DNA of 64,000 nucleotides, from contig NZ_NFJH01000003.1 of NCBI RefSeq assembly GCF_002159765.1, positions 1 to 64,000 on the forward strand, in the 5' to 3' direction. Source of the stretch: Collinsella sp. An268 (lineage in GTDB: Bacteria; Actinomycetota; Coriobacteriia; Coriobacteriales; Coriobacteriaceae). This document shows positions 28,949-38,440 of this stretch, piece after piece (within the stretch, counting starts at the first letter, position 1; each line of letters begins with the position of its first letter). Below the pieces are notes generated by a model that did not search any database, was not told the DNA's origin, and worked only from the letters and a program-made list of their open reading frames with translations. The position numbers and the translations under genes were made by a program.

Positions 28949-29578
28949 CTAGCAGCCGGAGCCGTGGGCACCCGTTGCGCCGGCGGACGCCGAGGCCGTG
29001 CCCGCGGCCTTTGCCTCGAAGGGCGAAAGGGCGCGAAAGTACGGGGCGCGCGCCAGAGAACGGGCGAGGGGGTACCCCAACACATACATGATAACCGCTT
29101 CGCCCGCAGCGGTCGCCACAAGACCAAAGAGGTACATGGGGAGATAGGCGCCGTCGAGCGAGATGGACGTGAAGGGGATGGTGTAGAAACCCGTGGCCGT
29201 GAGCAGCAGCGGCAGGTAGGCCGGCACGATGACCGCGTTGGCGATCACGGGGCCCAAAAGCGCCAGCGCCGGGTGGCGGCGGAGCTTCCAGGTAACGAGT
29301 GCGCCCGCGCATGTCGCCGCGGAGCCAAACACTACGTCAAGAAGTCCGAGCGCACCCGTGCCGGAAAGCGCGATATTGGCGACGTTGGCCAAAGCGCAGC
29401 CGAGCGTGAGGCCCGGCACCGCCGCCGGCGTGAAAAGCGCGAGCGCGCAGAGGGCCTCGGAGACGCGGAACTGCACGGGGCCCCACGCAAGGTTGCCCAA
29501 AAAGAGCATGGTCATGAGGGTGCACGCTGCGTAGACGGCAGCGATCATGCCCGTTTGGGCGATGTCATGTGATTTCAC
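28949..29578 (-). CDS. queT: QueT-type ECF transporter substrate-binding component
   Basis: Protein of 209 residues with about five to six hydrophobic helices. The N-terminus GMIAAVYAACTLMTM and the stretch GPVQFRVSEALCALALF are characteristic of the COG4708 QueT family, S-components thought to import a queuosine precursor (preQ0/preQ1) with a shared ECF module encoded elsewhere. The C-terminal 25 residues are a low-complexity Ala/Ser/Gly tail ending GSGC. AGAAGGTGATCC lies upstream. No preQ1 riboswitch is recognised in the 101-base leader. Confidence 0.8.
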   Translation of the reverse strand: MKSHDIAQTGMIAAVYAACTLMTMLFLGNLAWGPVQFRVSEALCALALFTPAAVPGLTLGCALANVANIALSGTGALGLLDVVFGSAATCAGALVTWKLRRHPALALLGPVIANAVIVPAYLPLLLTATGFYTIPFTSISLDGAYLPMYLFGLVATAAGEAVIMYVLGYPLARSLARAPYFRALSPFEAKAAGTASASAGATGAHGSGC

Positions 29579-29679
29579 GTTGGATCACCTTCTGATGGTT
29601 GGAGGGCTTTACTGATGCCCCTCGGCCCTCCCCCATCGATTAGGCGAGCGCGTCTTCGCCCGGCGCCAAACCCCGCGCC

Positions 29680-30930
29680 TTAGGCGACACCCTTGATGCG
29701 GACGAGCCTCATGAGCATGACAAAGCCCACGACCAGCAAGATCCCGATGGAAAGCACTCCTAAAGAAGGATCGCCCGTGAGCGATGTCACCACCGATACT
29801 AGCAGAGTTCCCATAACGGATGCGTAGCGCCCAAAGATATCGAAGAATCCGTAGTATTCGTTGGCGCGCTCCTTAGGGATGAGCTTGCCAAAGTAGCTGC
29901 GCGAGAGGGCCTGGATACCGCCCTGGAACATGCCGACCAAAATGGCCAGAATCCAGAACTCGACAGCGGACTTTAGGAAGAACGCCGCAAAGAGCACGAT
30001 CGCCACGTAGGCCGCCACCGCGATGATGATCATCTTGAGCGTGCCCTGCGTCTTGGCAAGGCGCCCGTAGATGATGGCCGAGGGGAAGGCGACAAACTGG
30101 GTGACGAGCAGCGCCAAGATGAGCTGTGTGGAGTCGATGCCGAGGGCGGTGCCGTACGTCGTCGCCATGGAGATGACGGTGTGGACGCCGTCGATATAGA
30201 AGAAGAAAGCGATCATGAAGATGAGGAGCGCGCGGTCGCCCGCGATGCGGCGCATGGTCGCAAAAAGCCCCGTGATGGTGCGCTTGACCTCGGAGGCAAA
30301 GGTCTCGCCCGGGGCGAGCTCCTTCGCATAGCGCTGGCGGTACGTGCGCACCAGCGGGATGGTGAAGAGCAGCCACCACACGCCCGTGATGACAAACGAG
30401 AGCCGCGTGCAGAGGAGCATGTCGAGCCCGAGCACGGCGGGGCCGCCCATGATGAGCGCGATGCAGACGATGAACGGCACGCAGGAGCCCACGTAGCCCC
30501 ACGCGTAACCCGAGCTCGAGACGGCGTCCATGCGCTCGTCAGTCGTGACGTCGGGCAGCATCGCATCATAAAACGTCATAGACGAGTTGAGGCCGATGGT
30601 GCAGAGCACGTAGATGACCAGAAACGGCATGGCCGCCATGGGAAGCGCCTGCGCGAAGCAGAGCACCAGGCCCGTGAGGAAGAAGCCGAGGAAGAACTTG
30701 ATCTTGTTGCCCGCAAAGTCGGCGAGCGACCCCAAGACGGGCATGAGAAGGGCAACCACGAGCGAGGCGATGGTCTGGGCATTGGCCCACGCGGTCACCA
30801 GCTCGGCGGAGTTGGCCGCCGTATTGATGGCATCGAAATAGATGGGAACCACCGAGGTGTTCAGCAAGACGAGGGCCGAGTTGCCCACGTCATACATTAC
30901 CCAGTTGCGCTCCAGTGCCGTGTATTTCAT
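29680..30930 (-). CDS. MFS transporter of the UMF1/Atg22-like family
   Basis: Protein of 416 residues with twelve predicted membrane helices. The N-terminus MKYTALERNWVMYDVGNSA with YDVGNSA is diagnostic for MFS_22/UMF1 proteins. The loop GSLADFAGNKIKF after the second helix pair matches MFS motif A, and the second half has GMFQGGIQALSRSYFGKLIP, another family hallmark. The substrate is unknown; eukaryotic relatives export amino acids from vacuoles. It is monocistronic. Confidence 0.85.
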   Translation of the reverse strand: MKYTALERNWVMYDVGNSALVLLNTSVVPIYFDAINTAANSAELVTAWANAQTIASLVVALLMPVLGSLADFAGNKIKFFLGFFLTGLVLCFAQALPMAAMPFLVIYVLCTIGLNSSMTFYDAMLPDVTTDERMDAVSSSGYAWGYVGSCVPFIVCIALIMGGPAVLGLDMLLCTRLSFVITGVWWLLFTIPLVRTYRQRYAKELAPGETFASEVKRTITGLFATMRRIAGDRALLIFMIAFFFYIDGVHTVISMATTYGTALGIDSTQLILALLVTQFVAFPSAIIYGRLAKTQGTLKMIIIAVAAYVAIVLFAAFFLKSAVEFWILAILVGMFQGGIQALSRSYFGKLIPKERANEYYGFFDIFGRYASVMGTLLVSVVTSLTGDPSLGVLSIGILLVVGFVMLMRLVRIKGVA

Positions 30931-31030
30931 GCGCGCCGCGCCTCCTCAACCCCAACCAATCAGATGGCACTATGGTACGGCAGGCGGCGCGGCAGCGCAC
31001 GTCACGAAACGGTAAAGCTTGCGAGAGCGT

Positions 31031-31975
31031 CTACTCCTCGCGCTCAAACTCCTCATGCGCCTCGAGCACGCGGCCCGAGTAGTTGATATGACGCGTGATC
31101 TCGGTCGTGTCGACCCCCATGACAAAGCGCGAGGCCTCGTCTGCATAGGTATCGAGCGCCCGCTCGAACACCTCGGGGAAGCTCTCGTAGGAGACGACGC
31201 GCGTAAAGGGGTCCTCCCAGCGACGATGGTCGAGATTGCCCGCACCGGCCGGCGGCTCGGTGGTGACGCGGTGGGCAAGCGAGGCTATGAGCGAGTAATC
31301 TTTTACCAGGCCCTCGGCCGTACCCAGCACAAAGGAGAGGGGCGACCCCGCCGGCTCGATCACGCGGTAGGCGAGCTTCATATCTGCCACCGCGCCGCCG
31401 TACTCAGCGGCGCTCACGTGCATGTCGTACACGCTCGTCGCCACGAAGCTCATGAGCGCGCCGGCGACCTTGTTGATGCGCGCGGTGGTGATGAGCTCGC
31501 TCTCGGGCGGATAGGCCGCCGTGGTGGCGCCGTCACGTTTGAGCTGCAGCATGAGCACGTCGAGATCGCTCTCGATAATACCGTGGACCTGCGAGCCCGC
31601 GTTCTCGAGCGAGGGGTCGAGCTCTTGGATGCCCCACTGCTGCGCGTAGACAAAGGGATGCGCCGCGCGGTCGAGCACGTAGTGCGAGAGCAGGCCGAGC
31701 GCGAAAGCGCGGCCCACGCCCGCGTCGTGGCGTTGCAGGTGCTCCACACCCTCGCGCAGGGCGGCGAACTGCCGGCTTATGCGGCAGCGGTGCAGACGGC
31801 GGCCGAACTCCATCGAGCCCTTGACGTTGAGCGAGCGAACATGGAAGAAGTACGGATCGGGGCCCTGGTTGGCGATCAGAAAGGCGGCGCGCTCATCCTC
31901 GGAGGTGATGACGCCCGAGGGCAGGCGGTCGATGCTCTCCTCACCAAACAGGTGATGCGTTACGAGTGCGGGCAT
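31031..31975 (-). CDS. Zinc-dependent phospholipase C-like protein
   Basis: Protein of 314 residues. The N-terminus MPALVTHHLFGEESIDRL and the segments LIANQGPDPYFFH and FALGLLSHYVLDRAAHPFV carry His/Asp ligands as in the Zn_dep_PLPC (PF00882) family. No signal peptide is visible, so unlike secreted clostridial PLCs this one is probably cytoplasmic; its lipid substrate is uncertain. The C-terminal 80 residues are helical and acidic. It is divergent from the peptidase gene at 32123. Confidence 0.75.
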   Translation of the reverse strand: MPALVTHHLFGEESIDRLPSGVITSEDERAAFLIANQGPDPYFFHVRSLNVKGSMEFGRRLHRCRISRQFAALREGVEHLQRHDAGVGRAFALGLLSHYVLDRAAHPFVYAQQWGIQELDPSLENAGSQVHGIIESDLDVLMLQLKRDGATTAAYPPESELITTARINKVAGALMSFVATSVYDMHVSAAEYGGAVADMKLAYRVIEPAGSPLSFVLGTAEGLVKDYSLIASLAHRVTTEPPAGAGNLDHRRWEDPFTRVVSYESFPEVFERALDTYADEASRFVMGVDTTEITRHINYSGRVLEAHEEFEREE

Positions 31976-32122
31976 AGGGCGCTCCTATCGAGAGGCCGGG
32001 CGCGGCGCGGCGGCCGACGTCGGCAAATTGTGTACTGCCCTCCATTATGCCCAGAATCCCCTGAGAAGCCGGCATGTTTTTGGCGCGCGCTGCTACACTC
32101 TGGGTAACAGAAAGGTTGCCCT

Positions 32123-33157
32123 ATGCCTGCAAACCGTCCACATCGTGCCTTTGACGGCGGCGCGCCTACGCCGCGCCCTACGCGCTGGCGCGCGCCGTAC
32201 GGCTCTGCAGGCGATACCGGCAGGCGGTCTCCCCACGTAGCCCTCGCCTCACATCGCATGCGCGCCGTCTCGTCGGTAGAGGACCGGCCGGCGCGCCGCC
32301 CCACTACCGATGATGCGTATCACGAGCGCCCAAGCACCCCCGCCTCCCGCCGCGGCACACGGCGCGGTGCGCCCGCGTCTGCCGCAAACCGTCGGCGCCC
32401 AAGGCTGCAGCCGCAAGCCGCCGCCGGCCGCCTCTCTTGGCCCGTCGTCGCCGTCACCGTAGCGATTGTGGTGGTGGTCGGCGCGGGGGTCATCGCCGGC
32501 GTGCAGGCCATGGGCGCATGGCTTTTCCCGCCTGCGGAGCCCGAAACCGTGGCGCCCGCCGCAGACGAGAACACCGGCCAGAGCGCCGACGATACGGAGG
32601 ACTCGACTACCGAAGACGAGGAAGCCGCCGCGACAGGGCCCGCCTCCACCCCGCGGAGCGCATGGCGGCAGGGCACGATCCCCGTCCTCTATCAGACCGA
32701 CCCCGCCTGGGCCGATGAGCCCTACGCGGGCGGCACGATGGCCAAAAACGGCTGCGGCGTCACCTGCCTCGCGATGGTCTACATCGCGCTCACGGGCGAC
32801 ACCTCGCTCGGCCCGGTCGAAATGGCCGCCTATAGCGAGGAGAACGGATACGTGGAAGACAGCAGCACCTCGTGGCGCTTCATGCAAGACGGCGCCGCCT
32901 CGCTCGGCCTTACGGTGCGCACCCTGCCGAACGTGGCGGCAGACATCACGTCTGAGCTCGAGGCGGGCCACCCCATCATCGTCAACGTCGCGCCCGGCAC
33001 GTTTACCGAGGTGGGCCACTATCTCGTCCTCACCGGCGTCGATACCGACGGGCGGGTGCGGATGCACAACCCTAACGCGCCGGAGGACAACGAGGTCTCG
33101 TGGGACCTCTCCGTCATCATGAACGACGCGCGCAACTACTGGGCGTACTCCGCATAA
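32123..33157 (+). CDS. Membrane-anchored C39-like papain-fold peptidase
   Basis: Protein of 344 residues. A long basic, Arg/Pro-rich cytoplasmic N-terminus (1-100) is followed by one membrane helix (about 108-132), an acidic Thr/Glu-rich linker, and an extracellular peptidase_C39_2 domain (about 185-344). The active site shows catalytic Cys in KNGCGVTCLAMVY and His in VGHYLVLTGV. The type II anchor implies cell-surface action, possibly cleaving peptides or peptidoglycan cross-links. Initiation follows AGAAAGG. The C-terminus FHNPN-like MHNPNAPEDN and WAYSA match related proteins. Confidence 0.8.
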   Translation: MPANRPHRAFDGGAPTPRPTRWRAPYGSAGDTGRRSPHVALASHRMRAVSSVEDRPARRPTTDDAYHERPSTPASRRGTRRGAPASAANRRRPRLQPQAAAGRLSWPVVAVTVAIVVVVGAGVIAGVQAMGAWLFPPAEPETVAPAADENTGQSADDTEDSTTEDEEAAATGPASTPRSAWRQGTIPVLYQTDPAWADEPYAGGTMAKNGCGVTCLAMVYIALTGDTSLGPVEMAAYSEENGYVEDSSTSWRFMQDGAASLGLTVRTLPNVAADITSELEAGHPIIVNVAPGTFTEVGHYLVLTGVDTDGRVRMHNPNAPEDNEVSWDLSVIMNDARNYWAYSA

Positions 33158-33199
33158 CGGGCCGGAGGAGCGCCCCTCGCCTGCCGCGCGAAAGCCGCG

Positions 33200-33766
33200 T
33201 TAGAACGGCATGACCCCTTGGTAGAGCACGAGCCAGCACACGAGAAGCGACGCCGCCCACGCGACGGCAAAAGTGATGAGGGCGCCCCGGCAAAGGCCTC
33301 GGTCTGTGTCCACAAAAAAGCGCGTTCCCGCAAGCGCCGCGGCGATAAGCAGCGGCAGCGCGACCATGACGGTGATGTTGACGGGTGCGCCCGCGAGCGA
33401 TGCGCGGTTGCAATCGTCCGCCCCATAGAGCACGACCTCGGAGAACGGCACCGAAGGCGCGCCCTGACCGCCCGCCGCCATGTCCATCGCCCGGATGTTG
33501 GCGACCACGCGCACGTTGTGGTCGTGGGCAATGAGGGCGGGCTCGCCGAGCTGGAGCGTCGGGGCGTGGTAGCGCTTGCCATCCGCATAGACGCGCGACG
33601 CATCTGGCTCGTGCCACACGGTCTGGCCGCGGCTTGCCACAAACCCGAGCCACGAGGGGTCGACGCCCGCTTTGTCGCAGATGCGTCCGACAGCATCGGA
33701 GAAGAGCTGGCCGAGCTCCATGTTAAGCGAGCTCAGCAGGCGCGCATCCGCTCCACCCGCCACCAT
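33200..33766 (-). pseudogene. anmK remnant fused to two membrane helices
   Basis: The frame encodes 188 residues. Residues about 10-110 (MELGQLFSDAVGRIC, VASRGQTVWHEPDA, LQLGEPALIA, AGGQGAPSVPFSEVVLYG) match the central part of anhydro-N-acetylmuramic acid kinase, an enzyme of about 370 residues. The N-terminal ATP-binding GTSxDG segment and the whole C-terminal domain are missing. Instead the frame continues into two hydrophobic helices (about 125-145 and 160-182). It cannot be a working kinase. It may be a decayed gene or a chimera; the intact reading frame and a GGGCAGG site before 33766 leave open a new role. An upstream in-frame start at 33814 is possible. Confidence 0.6.
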
Positions 33767-34162
33767 GCCATCTACCTGCCCTTTTTTATGTCTCTCAAAT
33801 CGTTGCGCGCGCAAGCCTCATCCTGCGGCTGACACCGAGCGAGAAGGCGCCCCTTCCTTGTTCAAACATGCGCGTTGCTTTATCTTCTGAAACATCGGAC
33901 GCGCCCGCGCACCCCGCCGTTGCGCCGACACCCCGATGGCCCACCGGCGAAAACGAGATTGCGATTGGATGCACCATGCTTGATCTCTCTTCACCGCCGT
34001 CGAAGGTCCCGGGGAACATCTCTGGACCACATGGGACGCAAACCTCGCCCCCGTCCTCGCCTGGTTGCTCTCGTAACACAACGCAGCACAAACCTAGGCC
34101 TCAGCCTCAGGCTCCCCGCACTCTGTAAGTAGGCGTCGGCATCCTTCGCCAGACCCAGAATC
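33767..34162. other. Intergenic region with no recognisable gene
   Basis: Short frames on both strands (for example minus 33795-34091) show no family motif, no good ribosome site and inconsistent codon use. It may contain decayed sequence related to the anmK remnant, but I could not identify it. Confidence 0.4.
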
Positions 34163-34232
34163 TTCCCGTGTGCGAGAACGCCACTTTCAGGCCTCTTGGA
34201 AGGGGCGAAAGTGGCATGCGCGCACACGGGAA
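34163..34232. repeat. Intergenic palindromic repeat, copy 2
   Basis: The arms at 34163-34188 and 34207-34232 share the outer TTCCCGTGTGCG and inner CCACTTTC words with the copy at 6516-6585, same arm length (26) and same loop length (18). The central six base pairs are mismatched here. It lies between the anmK remnant and nifJ. Confidence 0.8.
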
Positions 34233-34287
34233 CGATTGTAGGCCGCCGGCCATGCGCATTTTCGTCTTGTCGCCTTGCGCTTGCAGA

Positions 34288-34353
34288 AACAGAAAGGCCC
34301 CGGAGGGGTCTTCCGTGCAAGTTAGGTACTTGTGCGGAAGCCCTCCGGGGCCT
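34288..34353 (-). terminator. Terminator of nifJ
   Basis: A long stem on the minus strand, AGGCCCCGGAGGG with a slightly bulged CCCTCCGGGGCCT plus an inner CTTCCG/CGGAAG part, is followed by TTTCTGTTTCTG. It is a strong Rho-independent terminator 40 bases after the stop. Confidence 0.9.
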
Positions 34354-34397
34354 CTAATCAGGCGCTATCGCCTGCTAGACGCAACGGCGTCTTGCCC

Positions 34398-37300
34398 TTA
34401 GACCTCTGCGTAGACGTCCTTGAGCTTGAGCAGGTGCTGGTAGCGCGCCATGGCCGCATCCTCGTTGGCCTTGAAGAGCGCGTCGACCTGCTCCTGCGGG
34501 AGCACACGGCTGAGCGAGGCGTAGCGGGCCTCGTTCATCAGGAACTCCTGGTAACCGCCCTTCGGCTCCTTGGAGTCGAGGGTGAACTTCTTGCCCACCT
34601 CGGCAGCCGGGTTGAAGCGGAAGAGGTTCCAGTACCCGCAGTCCACGGCCTTCTTCATCTCGGCCTGGCAGTTCTGCATGCCGCCCTTCTTGATGGAGTG
34701 CATCTCGCAGGGAGCGTAGCCGATGATGATGGACGGGCCGTCGTAGGCCTCGGCCTCCTGGATGGCCTTGAGCGTCTGCGCCGGGTTGGCACCCATGGCG
34801 ACCTGGGCGACGTACACGTAGCCGTAGCTCATAGCGATCTCGGAGAGGCTCTTCTTCTTGGTGTGCTTGCCGGCAGCGGCGAACTGGGCCACCTGGCCGA
34901 GGTTCGAGGCCTTGGAGGCCTGGCCGCCGGTGTTGGAGTACACCTCGGTGTCGAAGACGAAGACGTTGACGTCATGGCCGGAAGCGAGGACGTGGTCCAG
35001 GCCGCCGAAGCCGATGTCGTACGCCCAGCCGTCGCCGCCGAAGATCCAGAAGGACTTCTTGGTGAGGAAGGACTTGTCGGCGAGGATCGCCTTGGCAGCG
35101 TCGCAGCCGCAGGCCTCGAGGGCCTCGATGTAGGCGGCAGCGGCGGTCTTGCTGGCGTCGGCGTCCTTGCGGGCGTCGATCCAGGCCTGACCGGCGGTCT
35201 TCACGGCCTCGGGCGTACCCTCGGCAGCGATGAGGGCCTCGGTCTCGGCGACGAGCTTGTCCTGAACGGCCTCGTAACCGAGAGCCATGCCCAGACCGTG
35301 CTCGGCGTTGTCCTCAAACAGCGAGTTGTTCCACGCCGGGCCGTGGCCGTTCTTGTCGACCGTGTAGGGCGAGCGGGCCGCGGGGTTGCCCCAAATGGAG
35401 GAGCAGCCGGTGGCGTTGGAGATGAACATGCGGTCGCCGCAGACCTGCGTGACGAGGCGCGCGTACGCGGTCTCGGCGCAGCCGGCGCAGGAGCCGGAGA
35501 ACTCAAGTAGCGGCTGCTTGAACTGGCTGCCCTTGAGGTTCGAGGTCTCGAGGACCGGCTTGGGCTCGACGTTCTCGACGCAGTAGTCGAAGACGGCCTG
35601 CTCGGCAGCCTCCTGCTCCTGCGGGACCATCGTCAGGGCACCCTTCGGGCAGACCTTGGCGCAGTTGGTGCAGCCCATGCAGTCGAGCGGGCTGATGGCC
35701 ATGGTGAACTTGAGACCGGTGTCCTTGGGGATCTTGATGTCGAGCGTGCGGAGGTTCTCCGGTGCGGCAGCGATCTCGTCCTCGGTGAGGCCGAACGGAC
35801 GGATGGTCGCATGCGGGCAGACATAGGAGCACTGGTTGCACTGGATGCACTTGGTCTCGTCCCAGTGCGGCACCATAACGGCGACGCCGCGCTTCTCGTA
35901 GGCGGAAGCGCCCTGCTCGAACTGACCGTCCTCGTGGCCCTTGAACGCAGACACGGGGAGCTCGTCGCCCTCCATGCGGTTGATGGGCTCCATGATCTCG
36001 GTGACCTGCTTGATGAGCTCGGGGCGACCCTTGAGCTCAGCGGCGGGAGCGTCGTCGGCAGCGTCGGCCCACTCAGCCGGGACCTCGTGCTTCTCAAACG
36101 CGGTGGCGCCGGCGTCGATGGCCTTCCAGTTGGCCTCGACAACGTCCTGGCCCTTCTTGGCGTAGGACTTCTCGGCGGCGGCCTTCATGTACTTGATGGC
36201 GTCCTCCTGCGGAAGCACGCCGGCAAGGGTGAAGAACGCGGACTGGAGGATGGTGTTGGTGCGCTTGCCCATACCCACCTGGACCGCCAGGTCGATGGCG
36301 TTGATGGTGTAGAGCTGGATGTTGTTCTTGGCGATGTAGCGCTTCTCAGCCGCGGAGAGGTGCTCGGCGAGCTCGTCGAAGCTCCACTGGCAGTTGATCA
36401 TGAGCGTACCGCCGGGCTTGACACCCTGAGCGATCTTGAAGTGCTTCGTGATGTAGCTCGGGTTGTGGCACGCCACGAAGTCGGCCTTGGTGACGTAGTA
36501 CGGGCTCTTGATGGGGTTGTCGCCAAAGCGCAGGTGCGAGATGGTGACGCCGCCGGTCTTCTTGGAGTCGTACTGGAAGTAGGCCTGGACGTACTTGTCG
36601 GTGTGGTCGCCGATGATCTTGATCGAGTTCTTGTTGGCACCGACGGTACCGTCGCCGCCAAGACCCCAGAACTTGCACTCGATGGTGCCCGCAGCAGCGG
36701 TGTTGGGGGCATCCGGATCCATGGGCAGCGACAGGTTGGTGACGTCGTCCACAATGCCGATGGTGAACTCGCGCTTGGGCGCGTCGGACTTGAGCTCCTC
36801 GTAGACCGAGAACGCAGCCGCGGGCGGCTCGTCCTTGGAGCCGAGGCCGTAACGGCCGCCGGTCACGATGATGTCGGTCTTGCCCGCCTCGTAGAGGGAG
36901 GAGACGACGTCCTCGTAGAGCGGCTCGCCGAGGGAGCCGGCCTCCTTGGTGCGGTCGAGGACGGCGATCTTCTTGACCGTCTCGGGGAGAGCGGCGATGA
37001 AGTGCTCGAGCGACCAGGGGCGATACAGACGGACCTTGACGAGGCCGACCTTCTCGCCGTGAGCGTTGAGGTAGTCGATGACCTCCTCGAGGGTGTCCAC
37101 GAAAGAGCCCATGCAGACGACCACGCGGTCGGCGTCGGGAGCGCCGTAGTAGTCGAACAGGTGATAGTTGGTGCCGAGCTTGGCGTTCACCTGGTTCATG
37201 TAGTCCTCAACGACCGCCGGCAGCTCGTTGTAGGCGGTGTTGCAGGCCTCGCGGTGCTGGAAGAAGACGTCGCCGTCCTCGTGGGTACCGCGGTTGTTGG

Positions 37301-37937
37301 GATGCTCGGGGTTGAGCGCGTGATCGCGGAAGGCCTGGACAGCGTCCATGTCGCACATCTCGGCGAGGTCGGCGTAGTCCCACGTGGCGACCTTCTGGAT
37401 CTCATGCGAGGTGCGGAAGCCGTCGAAGAAGTTCAGGAACGGCACGCGGCCCTTGATGGCGGCGAGGTGCGCCACGGCCGAGAGGTCCATGACCTCCTGG
37501 ACGTTGGTCTCGGCGAGCATGGCGAAGCCGGTCTGGCGGCAGGCCATGACGTCGGAGTGATCACCGAAGATGTTGAGCGCGTGGGAAGCGACGGTACGCG
37601 CGGAGACGTGGAACACGCCCGGCAGGTGCTCGCCAGCGATCTTGTACATGTTCGGGATCATGAGCAGAAGACCCTGAGACGCCGTGTAGGTGGTGGTCAG
37701 CGCACCCGCGCAGAGCGAGCCGTGGACGGTGCCCGCGGCGCCTGCCTCGGACTCCATCTCGATGACGTTCACCTTCGTGCCAAAGATGTTCTTCTTGCCC
37801 TGCGCTGCCCACTGGTCGACATGGTCGGCCATAGGGCTGGACGGCGTAATCGGGTAGATACCCGCAACCTCGGTGAACGCATACGATACGTATGCGGCCG
37901 CCTCGTTGCCGTCCATGGACTTGAACGAACGCGCCAT
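34398..37937 (-). CDS. nifJ: Pyruvate:ferredoxin (flavodoxin) oxidoreductase
   Basis: Protein of 1179 residues, full length for the homodimeric single-chain enzyme. The order is: domain I pyruvate-binding region (GIYPITPSSPMADHVDQWA), domain III (RFGDNPIKSPYYV), two 4Fe-4S ferredoxin motifs (CIQCNQCSYVCP and CMGCTNCAKVCP), then the TPP domain (SGSCAGCAETAYARL, GCSSIWGNPAARSPYTV, FGGDGWAYDIGFGGLDHVL). It oxidises pyruvate to acetyl-CoA and CO2, reducing ferredoxin, the central anaerobic step that can feed hydrogenases. GAGGAGAGGGG sets the start at 37937. Confidence 0.97.
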   Translation of the reverse strand: MARSFKSMDGNEAAAYVSYAFTEVAGIYPITPSSPMADHVDQWAAQGKKNIFGTKVNVIEMESEAGAAGTVHGSLCAGALTTTYTASQGLLLMIPNMYKIAGEHLPGVFHVSARTVASHALNIFGDHSDVMACRQTGFAMLAETNVQEVMDLSAVAHLAAIKGRVPFLNFFDGFRTSHEIQKVATWDYADLAEMCDMDAVQAFRDHALNPEHPNNRGTHEDGDVFFQHREACNTAYNELPAVVEDYMNQVNAKLGTNYHLFDYYGAPDADRVVVCMGSFVDTLEEVIDYLNAHGEKVGLVKVRLYRPWSLEHFIAALPETVKKIAVLDRTKEAGSLGEPLYEDVVSSLYEAGKTDIIVTGGRYGLGSKDEPPAAAFSVYEELKSDAPKREFTIGIVDDVTNLSLPMDPDAPNTAAAGTIECKFWGLGGDGTVGANKNSIKIIGDHTDKYVQAYFQYDSKKTGGVTISHLRFGDNPIKSPYYVTKADFVACHNPSYITKHFKIAQGVKPGGTLMINCQWSFDELAEHLSAAEKRYIAKNNIQLYTINAIDLAVQVGMGKRTNTILQSAFFTLAGVLPQEDAIKYMKAAAEKSYAKKGQDVVEANWKAIDAGATAFEKHEVPAEWADAADDAPAAELKGRPELIKQVTEIMEPINRMEGDELPVSAFKGHEDGQFEQGASAYEKRGVAVMVPHWDETKCIQCNQCSYVCPHATIRPFGLTEDEIAAAPENLRTLDIKIPKDTGLKFTMAISPLDCMGCTNCAKVCPKGALTMVPQEQEAAEQAVFDYCVENVEPKPVLETSNLKGSQFKQPLLEFSGSCAGCAETAYARLVTQVCGDRMFISNATGCSSIWGNPAARSPYTVDKNGHGPAWNNSLFEDNAEHGLGMALGYEAVQDKLVAETEALIAAEGTPEAVKTAGQAWIDARKDADASKTAAAAYIEALEACGCDAAKAILADKSFLTKKSFWIFGGDGWAYDIGFGGLDHVLASGHDVNVFVFDTEVYSNTGGQASKASNLGQVAQFAAAGKHTKKKSLSEIAMSYGYVYVAQVAMGANPAQTLKAIQEAEAYDGPSIIIGYAPCEMHSIKKGGMQNCQAEMKKAVDCGYWNLFRFNPAAEVGKKFTLDSKEPKGGYQEFLMNEARYASLSRVLPQEQVDALFKANEDAAMARYQHLLKLKDVYAEV

Positions 37938-38440
37938 ATACCCCTCTCCTCTCGTGTAGGTATACAGTCCCCCGGCATGCGTCCTTGCATGCCGGACAAT
38001 CAACGGCGCTTGCGGGGTTTCTGCAGGTCAACAACCCAAACGGGAAGGTGGCAGCACGACGTCGGCGAAATCGTCAGGCGCGGCCTGGCAGCAGAAATCC
38101 GCATGCAGGGTTATTGTACCGCGACGGCGCCGGAATAATTCGCTCGCGTCGCAACGTTTTGGACGAGCGGGGCCCGGCCACGGAACAGCCGCGAATCGTT
38201 CGCCGCGGCAAACAGGGAGCGCGCGCTTGGCCACGCAAGGATTCGCGGGTGCCCGCCGCCCCATATCCTGCCCACTACCATAAAGCGGGCTTTGCCCCGC
38301 CACCCAAAATGTTGCTCAACAAAATCCCGTGACACTGCGTTATGACATGAAGCGAGAACCGAATGGCTCCCCCATTTTGGGCGAGCCCGGACAAGCAAAG
38401 CCCCCGCGAGAGCGGCGACACAGGGAATACGAGGCATACG
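37938..38440. promoter_or_regulatory. Divergent nifJ-BREX promoter region with split inverted repeat
   Basis: This 503-base region has no gene I can support. A -10-like TACAAT for nifJ is at 38118-38113 on the minus strand. Upstream of brxA two 9-base pairs of arms face each other: GGGCTTTGC (38287-38295) and CCCAAAATG (38303-38311) with CATTTTGGG (38373-38381) and GCAAAGCCC (38395-38403). Inside lies the palindrome TGTTGCTCAACA (38310-38321). The BREX transcription start is probably within or next to this structure, but no consensus -35/-10 pair is seen. No WYL/BrxR-type regulator gene is present. Confidence 0.45.

Noticed and set aside
29579-29679. preQ1 riboswitch upstream of queT
   Set aside because: The 101-base leader does not match the preQ1-I or preQ1-II consensus that I can recall, so no call is made.
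33795-34091. 98-codon minus-strand frame next to the anmK remnant
   Set aside because: No ribosome site or recognisable motif, and it could not be matched to the missing N-terminal AnmK segment.
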